From an uncultured Verrucomicrobiota bacterium (GTDB lineage Bacteria > Verrucomicrobiota > Verrucomicrobiia > Chthoniobacterales > JACTMZ01), in assembly GCA_903953565.1 (NCBI GenBank), contig CAJBKE010000068.1:1-64000 (forward strand): 64,000 nt of DNA. Reading direction: 5' to 3'. Under the pieces are notes generated by a model. That model was not told the DNA's origin, made no database searches, and saw only the letters and a list, made by a program, of their open reading frames with translations. Shown here one piece after another: positions 50,912 through 59,795 of the stretch. The translations under genes and the position numbers were made by a program. The stretch's first letter is position 1; every line of letters begins with the position of its first letter.

Positions 50912-53143
50912 ATGACGACAGCAGACCAGCAGGCCCTCCATGAGGCCCTCAGGTCGCGGAACTTGGCATCCGCTCTGGACACTACGCAGACCTCGGCCGA
51001 TTGCCATAATGCTTTGGCCCAAGCCAACGCGGTTCCGCCCGAGCAGTCGCTCGAATGGTTGGCCAAGCAGTTCCAAATGCTGCCCTACCAGCCGATTCGT
51101 CCCTCGTTCTCGGTCCAGACAGAAGCTTTGTTCCGGTCCCTGGCTGGACCAACGGACGCGCCCGAGCCGTGGCTACCCGTCGGTCCTTTGGGACCCTTGG
51201 TTATATTGGCCCATTACAATCCAGCTGCCATCGACACGTGGGGGATCCCGGAGGCGTTTTGCGTGAAGGTGTTGGTCGGTCAGGATCACTATGCGGAGTT
51301 CCGCGCGCTGCTCGATGAAAGACTGGGCGCACGACCGCTCGGCACCGCACCTGCGCAGCAACCCTCCAACGAGCTGGAACGCGGCAGTTCGCCCGAGGCC
51401 GCCTTGCGCTGGCTTCTGACCGAGTATCCTTTCCGCGGGGAAGAACGGGAGCGGTTGACCAGCGCACTGGAATCGCTCTCCGGCGTGGCGGCGAACCACG
51501 TCATTCCGGTCAAGACCTTGCCGGCGGGTTATGGTGCCGCACTGCGCCACCTCTGCACGGGTGAAGCCGTATTCAATGCGTCTCTCGCCCCGCGCCAGAC
51601 CACCTTCCCCGAGACTCTGCTGGAAAAGCATTCTGTTTTTCCTCTCTTCGTCGGAGCGCACACCGTTTACCTGCTGAGTTCGCAGAAAGAAATTTTCAGC
51701 TTCGAGGACGAGTGGCTGTCATCCACGGAGGACACGCGGGAATTCAGACCGGTCTTGGCCGACAAGGAGTCCATCGTCCGCGTCATCAATCGCGACCGGA
51801 GCACGGCGGCAGCCACCGGAACGGAGGCCTTTGTCGGAGAGCTGGCGGAATCGGGTGTGGCCAATGTGGTCGAGATCGATCCGCAGGAAATGGCCCGGGT
51901 CAATCCGGCCAGCATCAACACGACCGCCGAGCAGGCTTTGCAGTGGGTCTTGCACCGATCCATCACCGGTGGAGCCAGCGATCTGCACATCGAGAAGTAT
52001 TACAACATGGCGCGGTTCCGCGGCCGCATCGACGGCGAATTGGTCACGCTCTTCTCCGCGCCCGAGGAAATGCTCCCGCGCTACGTCAGCCTGATTAAGA
52101 ACTATTCCAACATGAGTCAGGAGCGGCAGTCGGCCCAGGACGGTCGCTTTTCCCTGCGCGTCGGCAAGCGGCGCGTCGACTGCCGCGTCTCGGCCATCCC
52201 CTGCCGCAAGGACCAGCAGAAGATCACCATCCGCTATCTCGAGAAAGAGGGTGGCGTGCGCAAGTTGAGCGAACTGAACCTTTCCAAGCGCAATCTCGAA
52301 CTCCTGCAAGCCGCCATGTCACGCGATCAGGGCCTCATTCTCATCACCGGACCGACCGGCAGCGGCAAGACCACCACGCTCTATGCCCTGCTCAACAGCG
52401 TGAATTCGGAAAATCTCAACATCCAAACGATCGAGGATCCGATCGAATACGAGGTCGAGGGCCTCAATCAGACCCAGACCGATCCGGTTCACGACATCGA
52501 TTTCTCCCAAGGCTTGCGCCGGCTCATGCGCGCCGATCCGGACGTGATCCTCATCGGCGAGTGCCGAGACGAGGAAACAGCCAGCGCCGCGGTCAATGCC
52601 GCACTGACCGGCCACCTCGTTCTCACCACCCTGCACGCTAACGACTGTTTGCGCGCGGTCAGCCGCTTTATCTCCATGGGCGTCCCGCCCTACCTGCTGG
52701 CCGATTCATTGGCTCTGTCGCAAGCGCAGCGTCTCGTTCGCCGCCTCTGCGGCCAGTGCAAGCGCATGGTTGCGGTCACGCCGCAGCAACGGAGCATTTT
52801 CACGGCAAACAAAGTTCCCCTGCCACCGGAGGTCACTCATCTTTACGAAGCGGAAGGTTGCCCGGAGTGCCGCGAGACCGGCTATCGTGGTCGTATCGCA
52901 TTGATGGAGCTTTGTCCGATCGACCGCGAGATTGCCGATCTTATCGCGATCAACGCCCCCCAAGGCCAGATGCGAAAGATTGCCAGCGCACAGGGCTTGC
53001 GGACGCTTTACCAAGAGGGATTGCATGCCGTGGCCGAGGGCCTGACGTCGCTCGATGAAATCAATTGCCTCGCCTACACCGGAGTAGCGGCAAGCGATAC
53101 AACAAGCGCCGCGCCGAATGCCGATAGCATGCCGCAGATTTGA
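50912..53143 (+). CDS. pilB: PilB/GspE-family assembly ATPase
   Basis: 743 residues with a strong ribosome site (AAGGAGGTGG, 13 nt before the ATG). An N-terminal T2SSE-like region (about 1-330) precedes the ATPase: Walker A GPTGSGKT (480-487), Asp box 'TIEDPIEYEV' (507-516), Walker B region 'DPDVILIGECRDEETAS' (543-558), and His box 'TGHLVLTTLHAND' (566-578). A zinc site follows with Cys613, Cys616, Cys650 and Cys653. It powers pilus extension or secretion from the cytoplasmic side. In the Walker B region the usual 'GEIRD' is 'GECRD' (Cys551). Confidence 0.94.
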   Translation: MTTADQQALHEALRSRNLASALDTTQTSADCHNALAQANAVPPEQSLEWLAKQFQMLPYQPIRPSFSVQTEALFRSLAGPTDAPEPWLPVGPLGPLVILAHYNPAAIDTWGIPEAFCVKVLVGQDHYAEFRALLDERLGARPLGTAPAQQPSNELERGSSPEAALRWLLTEYPFRGEERERLTSALESLSGVAANHVIPVKTLPAGYGAALRHLCTGEAVFNASLAPRQTTFPETLLEKHSVFPLFVGAHTVYLLSSQKEIFSFEDEWLSSTEDTREFRPVLADKESIVRVINRDRSTAAATGTEAFVGELAESGVANVVEIDPQEMARVNPASINTTAEQALQWVLHRSITGGASDLHIEKYYNMARFRGRIDGELVTLFSAPEEMLPRYVSLIKNYSNMSQERQSAQDGRFSLRVGKRRVDCRVSAIPCRKDQQKITIRYLEKEGGVRKLSELNLSKRNLELLQAAMSRDQGLILITGPTGSGKTTTLYALLNSVNSENLNIQTIEDPIEYEVEGLNQTQTDPVHDIDFSQGLRRLMRADPDVILIGECRDEETASAAVNAALTGHLVLTTLHANDCLRAVSRFISMGVPPYLLADSLALSQAQRLVRRLCGQCKRMVAVTPQQRSIFTANKVPLPPEVTHLYEAEGCPECRETGYRGRIALMELCPIDREIADLIAINAPQGQMRKIASAQGLRTLYQEGLHAVAEGLTSLDEINCLAYTGVAASDTTSAAPNADSMPQI

Positions 53144-53205
53144 GTGAGCAGGGAGCGCGGAGCCGGGAGCTAGGAGCCAGCAGGACTCTCTGAGTGCGAT
53201 CACTT

Positions 53206-53233
53206 TTTTGCGCCGATGTCAGTCGGCGCAAAA
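53206..53233. repeat. Palindrome between convergent pilB and NarL-regulator genes
   Basis: TTTTGCGCCGA, loop TGTCAG, TCGGCGCAAAA: an 11-bp perfect inverted repeat. It has no U-tract outside the stem on either strand. Upstream, 53148-53185 carries four or five GGAGC-type units in a row. The remaining 172-bp gap shows no gene. Confidence 0.5.
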
Positions 53234-53315
53234 TAATCCTCCGTCATCTTCTCCAATCGGTGGCCATTTCACTGTGCGCTCCACACTCCCTGCCGCGTAG
53301 GCATGCACCTCGGGC

Positions 53316-53972
53316 CTACGCCTCGATGATGTGGTTGCGAATGGCATAGCGCACCAACTCCCCTATCGAGTGAAGCCCCAGCTTGCGCATAATTGCCGCT
53401 CGGTGCGTCTCCACCGTTTTCACGCTGATACCCAGCTTGTCGGCAACGTCCTTGTTGCTGCTGCCTTCGGCTAGCAACTGGATAATCTCCCGCTCCCGCG
53501 TGGTCGGCTTGTCTTCATCTTTTGACGGGGCGTGGGGCAAGCCGATTTCCCGCATACTGTCGAAAATGACCTCGGAAACCTGCGAGCTGAAGTAGTGCTT
53601 TCCGCCGAGGACACACTTCACCGCGTCGACCAGTTGCCGTCCAGCATCCGACTTCAAAATGTATCCATGCGCTCCGGTGCGGAAAATCTGCACCACCACC
53701 TGCTCCGCATCATGCACCGTGAAAACGAGCACTTTCGTATTCGGACACAGCTTCAGCACCTGTTTGGCCGCCTCGATCCCGTTCAGCTCCGGCATGGTCA
53801 CATCGAGAATGGCCACATCCGGCTGAAGTTCCTCCGCCATCTTGACAGCCTCCCGCCCGTTGGAGGCCTCTCCGCAACAAGCATACCCCCCGCTCTCGAT
53901 CAAATTCCGCACCCCCGCCCGCACGATCTCATGATCGTCCGCAATCAACACCGTGGGCTTCTTCTTAGCCAT
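53316..53972 (-). CDS. NarL/FixJ-type response regulator
   Basis: 218 residues. Receiver: 'VLIADDHEIVRAGVRNLIE' with Asp12-Asp13, phospho-acceptor Asp57 in 'AILDVTMPE', 'VFTVHDAEQ' and Lys in 'ILKSDAG'. HTH: 'TTREREIIQLLAEGSSNKDVADKLGISVKTVETHRAAIMRKLGL'. The last gene of the minus-strand pil operon, 117 nt after the NarX-like kinase, its likely partner. It could regulate the operon or the convergent pilin genes. Length is standard. Confidence 0.93.
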   Translation of the reverse strand: MAKKKPTVLIADDHEIVRAGVRNLIESGGYACCGEASNGREAVKMAEELQPDVAILDVTMPELNGIEAAKQVLKLCPNTKVLVFTVHDAEQVVVQIFRTGAHGYILKSDAGRQLVDAVKCVLGGKHYFSSQVSEVIFDSMREIGLPHAPSKDEDKPTTREREIIQLLAEGSSNKDVADKLGISVKTVETHRAAIMRKLGLHSIGELVRYAIRNHIIEA

Positions 53973-54089
53973 GCCAAAAGCCTAGCCGCTGATGAGGGAA
54001 GATAAACGACAAGATTTTCCCGGGGGAACCGTTTCCTCCTGTTGTCAGACGGGAGGAAACAAATCCTGCCCATCCGCGTTTATCCGTGT

Positions 54090-55895
54090 CTATTTGCCTG
54101 CGGCCCACGGCCTCGGCTGTCTCGTAGACTCGGCTGTGGCTAACTCTTTGCTTTTGTCCGTGGCGCCCAACCTGCACTTCACGGACACCCCATACGGCGA
54201 CGAATCCAATTCCAGTGTGCCTCCAAGATGCTTCATCCGCTCGCGCATACCGGCCAAACCGACCCCTGCCGAAGTATTGAAAGAAAATCCCTCGGGCAAT
54301 CCCGCGCCATTATCGCGAATCTCCAAGGAAATTTTGCCGTCCTCCTCGTGCCACAGATTAATCCACGCCTTTGTCGCACCCGCATGTCGGTAGATATTGC
54401 CCAGCGCCTCCTGCACGATGCGGAACAGCGCTGTCTCTTCATCTGTTCCCAACCGCGGGAAACCCTCCGGCAAATCAAGGAACACCGGAATGCTGTTGCG
54501 TTTGGTAAAGCCGTCGACAAACCAGCGTATAGCGAAAATGAGCCCTTCCTCCTCCAAAAGCGGTGGATGAAGCAGGTAGGAAATGTTCCGTAACTCCTGA
54601 CAGACTTGACGACTGATGGCCGCGGTTTCGGCGGCGACTTTACGCGCCTTCTCGTCCGTTGCCGTTGCCTCCAACAAGCTTGTGTTCATCTCGAGCGCGG
54701 AGAGGCTCTGGGCGGTGGAATCATGGAGATCCCGCGCTATGCGGCGCCGTTCCTCGTCCTGCAAGGTCATAAGACGCGCGGAAAGCGCCTGCAACTGACG
54801 CTCCGAGTGCTGCAGCTTTCGCTGGGCGCGGACCTCGGTGGTGACATCCGACGCTATCCACTGGCCTCCGGAAAGGCTCCCATCGGCGGCGAAATTTCCG
54901 CGGATCGTGCTGCGCAGCCAAACAGGGGGGGACCCGCCTTTGCGGATGACATGGGTGAATGAGGCCGCGCCCAACGACGGACTAAGGCCGGCCATTTGGT
55001 CATGAAGAAGTGTAAAGGTGGATACATCGAGGCAATCGGAGAGCAGCGGTCTGCGTCCTTGCGGCGCACGCTCGCAGAGCGCCTCGAAGGTGCGGTTGGA
55101 GAAGGTGATTTCCCGGCGGCTATTGAAGCGGCAGATCGACTCCATCTGATCCTCGACCACGTGGCGGTATTCGCGCTCCGCGGACTGAACCAGCGTGGCC
55201 AGCTCCTCGATACTGCGGGCCAAGCCGGCCAACTCGTCATCTCCGGTGAATTCGAGTTTTACCGGCAAGCGTTCCTCGTTCTTCTCGCTTTCCACCTCGT
55301 CGGCCAAGTTTTGGATGCGCCGCAGAATGGTCCGGTCGACAATGAAGAGCATGAGCAAAAGCATGAGGCCCGCGGCCAAAACGAGCCCGACGAGAAAATA
55401 GCGCGCCGCCTTGGCTCCGGTTTCATAAAACGACCTGCGGCCCGAAACCACAACGTCCCTCGAGCCGGATGGCTCGGCGAAGGATGCCTCGACCATGCCC
55501 TCGGGCAGCTTGCGCACCAGAATGCCCCCGGTTTGTCCGCCGGAAAGCTCGTCCGGGGATCGGTCGCGAAAGGACACTTTCCGGCCAAGCAATGCGGCTG
55601 CCTCGGCAAGCTCCGCCTCGCCGGGGGTGCGGTTTTCGCGCTGCGCCTTGTCGGCGAGAAAGTCGCGCACAGCGGAAGCCGTGGCGCGTGCTTCCTCGTC
55701 GTCGGCGACCTCGAACTGCCGGAACACGGCGATCCAGACGACAACCGCGGCAATGGCACCGAGCGCGAGAAATCCCAGCGCAGCGAGGACAATGGCGCGC
55801 GAGTAAACCGTCTCGGATCGCAACCCAAGGGCGTGTCCCAACCGCGCGAGGGTGCGCCCCGAGAACGAATCTTTCGGCGGAACAAAGCGGATCAT
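54090..55895 (-). CDS. NarX-type (HisKA_3) sensor histidine kinase
   Basis: 601 residues. Membrane span at about 33-57, a periplasmic sensor of about 105 residues, a second span at about 165-187, then HAMP (about 188-240) and PAS (about 245-355). HisKA_3 has 'RRRIARDLHDSTAQSLSALE' with His391, followed by a HATPase domain ('TALFRIVQEALGNIYRHAGATKAWI', 'IRDNGAGLPEGF', 'GLAGMRERMKHLGGTLE'). It should autophosphorylate and pass phosphate to the downstream NarL-type regulator. It begins 4 nt after the pilC stop, so it is part of the pilus operon, an unusual arrangement. Confidence 0.93.
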   Translation of the reverse strand: MIRFVPPKDSFSGRTLARLGHALGLRSETVYSRAIVLAALGFLALGAIAAVVVWIAVFRQFEVADDEEARATASAVRDFLADKAQRENRTPGEAELAEAAALLGRKVSFRDRSPDELSGGQTGGILVRKLPEGMVEASFAEPSGSRDVVVSGRRSFYETGAKAARYFLVGLVLAAGLMLLLMLFIVDRTILRRIQNLADEVESEKNEERLPVKLEFTGDDELAGLARSIEELATLVQSAEREYRHVVEDQMESICRFNSRREITFSNRTFEALCERAPQGRRPLLSDCLDVSTFTLLHDQMAGLSPSLGAASFTHVIRKGGSPPVWLRSTIRGNFAADGSLSGGQWIASDVTTEVRAQRKLQHSERQLQALSARLMTLQDEERRRIARDLHDSTAQSLSALEMNTSLLEATATDEKARKVAAETAAISRQVCQELRNISYLLHPPLLEEEGLIFAIRWFVDGFTKRNSIPVFLDLPEGFPRLGTDEETALFRIVQEALGNIYRHAGATKAWINLWHEEDGKISLEIRDNGAGLPEGFSFNTSAGVGLAGMRERMKHLGGTLELDSSPYGVSVKCRLGATDKSKELATAESTRQPRPWAAGK

Positions 55896-55899
55896 GCAG

Positions 55900-57174
55900 C
55901 TAGCGACCGGGAACAGCAGGTGCCGAGGCCCCCGGAGGCGCCTCGCCCTCTTTTTTAGGCAGGATGACTTTGCTCAATCCGAAGATGGGGCCGTAGATCG
56001 CATAGATGATGCCGCCCACCACCGAGCCGAGAATGATGAGCACAAAAGGCTCGAGTAGCTTGTCGATCTGCGCGGACATCAAATCGAGTTGTTCCTCGTA
56101 GTCGGAAGCAATCTGGTCGAGAACCTCGTTCATGCCACCCGTTTCGCCGGCCATCTGGACAATTGACGCTATTCCCCTGCCATCAGCTCCCAGAAGGTGA
56201 GCCTCCATAAGAAAACTCTCCGGCATAGATAGCCCGTCGACGATGTGGTCACGCACGCGCAGGAAAAAGGCTTCGAATTCAACGTGATTGGCACTCTTCG
56301 CAGCGATTTCCAAGGCCGTGGCCACACGGACATTGGCCTGCAGCAAAAGGGCCAGAATGCGGAAGCTGACCATGGCTGCGGTCTTCTTGATCAGATTCCC
56401 GACGGTGGGAATGCGCGAGAGCGCAATCTGCACTTTCGGAATGCGGTAGATTTTGCCCCAGTTTTTGAACAAAGCGACCAAAGCGATGATCGGCAGCGCG
56501 GCCATATAGGGCCGGTGAAGGAGGAGGTCGGAAAACCAAATAAGACCCTGAGTCGGCAGCGGCAGAGCAACATTCATGGAGGCATAGAGCTTCGAAACGG
56601 CCGGAATGAGCGTGAAGCTCATCACGATGACAACGACCACCGCCAAGAGAATAACAATGACAGGATAAATCATCCCCGCCCGCAACTTGCGCAGGATGCG
56701 CAGCGACTTTTCGCGGCCGCTGGTGATCTGTTGGAAGACCATGTCGATTTGGCCGGACTCTTCGCCGGCCTTGATCAGAGCAAGCACGTCCTCGGTAAAA
56801 AGATCCGGGTGCTGGGCGAAGGCATCGCTCATTTTCTCGCCACCCATGATGCTGCGACTGATGTCGGCCACTGCTCCGCGGAAGCGCGGAGACTTCAGCC
56901 GGCCGGTCATGAGCTCGAGCCCCTTGTTGATCGAGATATTCCGCTGCAAGCAACGCGCCATGCCGTTGAAGAACTGGGCGGACTCCTCGAGCGAGGGCTT
57001 CTTTTGCGTGATGCGGTTGACGAATTCGTCGGCGCCCCTGATATCCGTCACTTCCGCCGTCTCGTTCGGAGCTTTGCCCGCACCGAACACCGCCTTGGCA
57101 TCTTCGTCGGTATCGACGATCACCTCGGACATTTGGGCGTTGTAAATATTGGTGAGCTTAACCTTTTTGAGCAT
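55900..57174 (-). CDS. pilC: PilC/GspF-family inner-membrane platform protein
   Basis: 424 residues. After an N-terminal stretch of about 60 residues ('EVIVDTDEDAKAVFGAGKAPNETAEVTDI') come two T2SSF domains, each with 'FFNGMARCLQRNISINKGLELMTG'-type helices and 'VLALIKAGEESGQIDMVFQQI'; three membrane spans lie near 175-200, 225-245 and 375-400. The ending is Pro/Ala-rich. It links the ATPase to the growing pilus or pseudopilus. Pseudopilin genes precede it and a kinase gene follows. Confidence 0.92.
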   Translation of the reverse strand: MLKKVKLTNIYNAQMSEVIVDTDEDAKAVFGAGKAPNETAEVTDIRGADEFVNRITQKKPSLEESAQFFNGMARCLQRNISINKGLELMTGRLKSPRFRGAVADISRSIMGGEKMSDAFAQHPDLFTEDVLALIKAGEESGQIDMVFQQITSGREKSLRILRKLRAGMIYPVIVILLAVVVVIVMSFTLIPAVSKLYASMNVALPLPTQGLIWFSDLLLHRPYMAALPIIALVALFKNWGKIYRIPKVQIALSRIPTVGNLIKKTAAMVSFRILALLLQANVRVATALEIAAKSANHVEFEAFFLRVRDHIVDGLSMPESFLMEAHLLGADGRGIASIVQMAGETGGMNEVLDQIASDYEEQLDLMSAQIDKLLEPFVLIILGSVVGGIIYAIYGPIFGLSKVILPKKEGEAPPGASAPAVPGR

Positions 57175-57187
57175 AGGACGAACCGTT

Positions 57188-57616
57188 TTAGTTCTGGTTG
57201 TATTTCACCCTGATGCTGGGACGAACGATGGTCACGCCATTCGTAGTGAGCCCTCCGCTGCCGCCCGGACTGGCGAAGACCATGATGCAGCTGGTCTGCT
57301 CAAGAGCCACTGTGGTTCCGCTCACCAAAATATTTGTGGCCACTGCGCGGCTGAAAGAAAGCGCGTAGCCGTTGGATGGCGGCGTGCTGCCGCCCGCGCA
57401 GTTCTCCGGAAGGATCCGGTAGATATCGCCGGATCGCAAATCCAACCGGTAGAGTTTGGCCGCCTGTTCGTGCAGGTTGGCGGCCCGCAGGGTGGCCGCG
57501 TTGAGCTCCTGCTGCTGCATGAGAGTCGAGGCGAGGACTGCCGCTGCGGTCAAACCTACCGCGACGATGGCCGCGGCAACCATAACCTCGACCAGGCTGT
57601 ATCCTTTGGTGCTCAT
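57188..57616 (-). CDS. Pseudopilin with PilV/GspI-like prepilin leader
   Basis: 142 residues from the ATG at 57616. A very short leader MSTKG, then 'YSLVEVMVAAAIVAVGLTAAAVLAST' with Glu5, and a polar remainder of about 110 residues with 'QQQELNAATLRAANLHEQAAKLYRLDLRSGD'. The +1 residue is Tyr in place of Phe. It overlaps the 417-residue gene by 4 nt, so the two are coupled. A minor pilin or pseudopilin for a tip complex is likely. Confidence 0.82.
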   Translation of the reverse strand: MSTKGYSLVEVMVAAAIVAVGLTAAAVLASTLMQQQELNAATLRAANLHEQAAKLYRLDLRSGDIYRILPENCAGGSTPPSNGYALSFSRAVATNILVSGTTVALEQTSCIMVFASPGGSGGLTTNGVTIVRPSIRVKYNQN

Positions 57617-58866
57617 GGTGTTTTGTAATCCTCCAGCCACATCATGCGATCGGCAACGTAATCCAAACCGCCGGGATCCAGTTCCGGTTCAAGCACCGGG
57701 CTGCCGGTAATGGCGCCGTCCGTCCTGATGCCGCCGACGATATCGATGCCGGCCGTTGAGAAGGAAACAGCGCTGTTCGCCACGGAGATGCCGACGCGCC
57801 AATTGCCCGTGGCATTGGTGGCGATCACACCGAGATTGCCCCCGGCGCCCGCCGTGCGCTGATAATTCACGTAGACCTCGCGGCCGGTAACCAGAGGGTT
57901 TCTGCCTTGAAGGAACAAAGTGGTCAGGTTGGTCCGGGACGCCGGAATGACAACTTGCAGCGGTTTCAAGCCGTAAACTTCAGTTCCGATCAGCCGGAGG
58001 CCGGTGACCGGCAAGCCGACGTAGTTTGTGCCGTTCGTGGTGAAACCAGCGCGGTCCATGCTTTCGTCGACCCGGAAAAGCAAAACCTGACTGAGGTCTT
58101 GGGGATCGCTCGCTCCGAGATCGATAACGAGGTGCAGGGCCGTGATGGATGGGTTGGCCGGCACGAAGGACGAATTGGTAAAAGGACCCCACGAGGCCAC
58201 GCCGATGGGCACCCCGAGGTATCCTTCGTAACCTGTGGGATCGACGTTGGTGTTGGTCACTGAACTGACTCTCATCCGCGCCATCTCGTAAAATCCCACG
58301 AACTGCTCGGGATCGTTCATGTCGATGTAAGGGGGATTGAGGAACCCCGATATGGCATTGCTGGCCGGACGATGCTGCGTGAGGGGATACCCGGCGGCGA
58401 TGGGACTGCGCGTGCGGACCTGAAAATTCCACGGCACATCCCCCACCCCGTCATAAATGGTTCCCGGCACGACGACGCGGTAGAAGCCCCCGCGCTCCAT
58501 CAAGGTGAACGGATTGATCTTGAGATTCACGTTGGTGTTCGTCGACGAGAGGGTTGTCCAATAGTCGCCGCCCATGCTGGTCTCGCTGACCGGCGATACA
58601 GAAAAGCCGCCAATGGCTGCATTCGTGTGGCTCGTGTTGGTTCCGACCACACCGTTGAACATCCTGGCCAGCATGAACTGCCGGCCCATCGCGCGACTGT
58701 TCTCCTGCATGATGCGTCGATCCAATGCATCCCATTCATTCTGCCCAACGATGGCCTGTGTGGCCGCGAGCTGGGCGATACCGGCCAGGACAAAGACTCC
58801 AGCGGCAAGCAAGAGCACGGCGAACACCAAGACGGCCGCGGAATCACGCTGCGATGCGTTCTTCAT
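57613..58866 (-). CDS. Large PilX/GspK-like membrane-anchored secreted protein
   Basis: 417 residues. 'MKNASQRDSAAVLVFAVLLLAAGVFVLAGIAQLAA' is a pilin-like hydrophobic N-terminus without Glu5, as in GspK and PilX. The mature region is rich in Asn, Thr, Gly and Ser with repeated 'TNTN' and 'TNAA' motifs and looks like an extended beta fold. Proteins of this size flanked by pseudopilins usually cap the pilus tip. Overlaps both neighbours by 4 nt. The exact family is uncertain. Confidence 0.65.
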   Translation of the reverse strand: MKNASQRDSAAVLVFAVLLLAAGVFVLAGIAQLAATQAIVGQNEWDALDRRIMQENSRAMGRQFMLARMFNGVVGTNTSHTNAAIGGFSVSPVSETSMGGDYWTTLSSTNTNVNLKINPFTLMERGGFYRVVVPGTIYDGVGDVPWNFQVRTRSPIAAGYPLTQHRPASNAISGFLNPPYIDMNDPEQFVGFYEMARMRVSSVTNTNVDPTGYEGYLGVPIGVASWGPFTNSSFVPANPSITALHLVIDLGASDPQDLSQVLLFRVDESMDRAGFTTNGTNYVGLPVTGLRLIGTEVYGLKPLQVVIPASRTNLTTLFLQGRNPLVTGREVYVNYQRTAGAGGNLGVIATNATGNWRVGISVANSAVSFSTAGIDIVGGIRTDGAITGSPVLEPELDPGGLDYVADRMMWLEDYKTP

Positions 58867-59795
58867 AACGAGGGAAAAGTAGGCAGCACGAAAAAGAGGG
58901 ATGTGCGGCCGGCCATGTTGGAATAGTTGGCCCGCGTATCAGTCGATGAAACAGGCACAGCACCTCCCCCGAGTCTGGAGAGGAGAGGATCGGGCCACCA
59001 AACAAAGGTGAATGGCTGGTTCACCGCGACAGCGAAAGGATCATCTCCGTCCTCGTCGGCCGCCGTACGACCGAAGAAAGCGGCCAGCGGGCGGAAGCCA
59101 TCCGAGCCGTTCGCGGCGCCGGGGTAATAGACATGGTAATAGTCGGTCGGCACGGAGGTGTTCGTGCCGCTGTAGCGCCTCACGGAGGCCACGGTGCCGC
59201 CGGCCGGTTCCACGGAGGGAACGAAATCCATCTCGTAAGTGGCCAGGACCGTCAGCCGGTTGGTGTAGTCGGAGACACTGGCCAGGGTGCCGACGACATA
59301 AATGCTCGCGTTGGTTGTACCAAGCAGCGCCCCGTCTTGATTCTCCGGGAAAGCGGCTCCCAACGCACCGCTCGCCGAGGCCAGAAAATCGCGGAAGGTC
59401 GAAGGCGTGGCATGACTGCGAAAGTCCGTGTTCGGCGGCACGGCGATATCAGCAGGCCGGAGTGAAGGGCTGCCGGAAACGTTGCGCCCCAGACAAAAAA
59501 CCGCCGAGGCTGCAGAGACATCGGAGATTAGCCGATCCTTCATCCGGCGCGCCTGGGCCGCTTGGAAATAATTGGGATTCGGACCGAGGGTAAGCGAGGC
59601 GAAGTTCGTGCCATAGAAATTCCCGATCACCCCCGAAGGCAGCGAGACGTTCACCGTGCCCTGGCGAAGGGGTAAACTTGAGATGACGCCGAAGCCGATG
59701 ACGGCAGAAGCGATGAGGGCCGCGCCGATGGCCGCAGCCACGAGCAACTCGACCAGGGTGAAGCCGCTAGTCGCTTTTCTTTGGTGCGGATTCAT
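58863..59795 (-). CDS. Pseudopilin (PilW/GspJ-like), long
   Basis: 310 residues from the ATG at 59795. The leader 'MNPHQRKATSG' ends in the peptidase Gly, then 'FTLVELLVAAAIGAALIASAVIGFG' with Glu5, the canonical G-FTLVE site. The mature region of about 280 residues is longer than most pilins and has a polar beta-rich part ('RRYSGTNTSVPTDYYHVYYPGAANGSDGFRPL', 'QPFTFVWWPDPLLSRLGGG'). It overlaps the 417-residue gene, and its 5' end overlaps the PilP-like gene by 29 nt. Confidence 0.8.
   Translation of the reverse strand: MNPHQRKATSGFTLVELLVAAAIGAALIASAVIGFGVISSLPLRQGTVNVSLPSGVIGNFYGTNFASLTLGPNPNYFQAAQARRMKDRLISDVSAASAVFCLGRNVSGSPSLRPADIAVPPNTDFRSHATPSTFRDFLASASGALGAAFPENQDGALLGTTNASIYVVGTLASVSDYTNRLTVLATYEMDFVPSVEPAGGTVASVRRYSGTNTSVPTDYYHVYYPGAANGSDGFRPLAAFFGRTAADEDGDDPFAVAVNQPFTFVWWPDPLLSRLGGGAVPVSSTDTRANYSNMAGRTSLFFVLPTFPSL

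Noticed and set aside
53206-53233. Intrinsic terminator between pilB and the NarL-type regulator gene
   Set aside because: The 11-bp palindrome has its T and A runs inside the stem and no U-tract beyond it on either strand.
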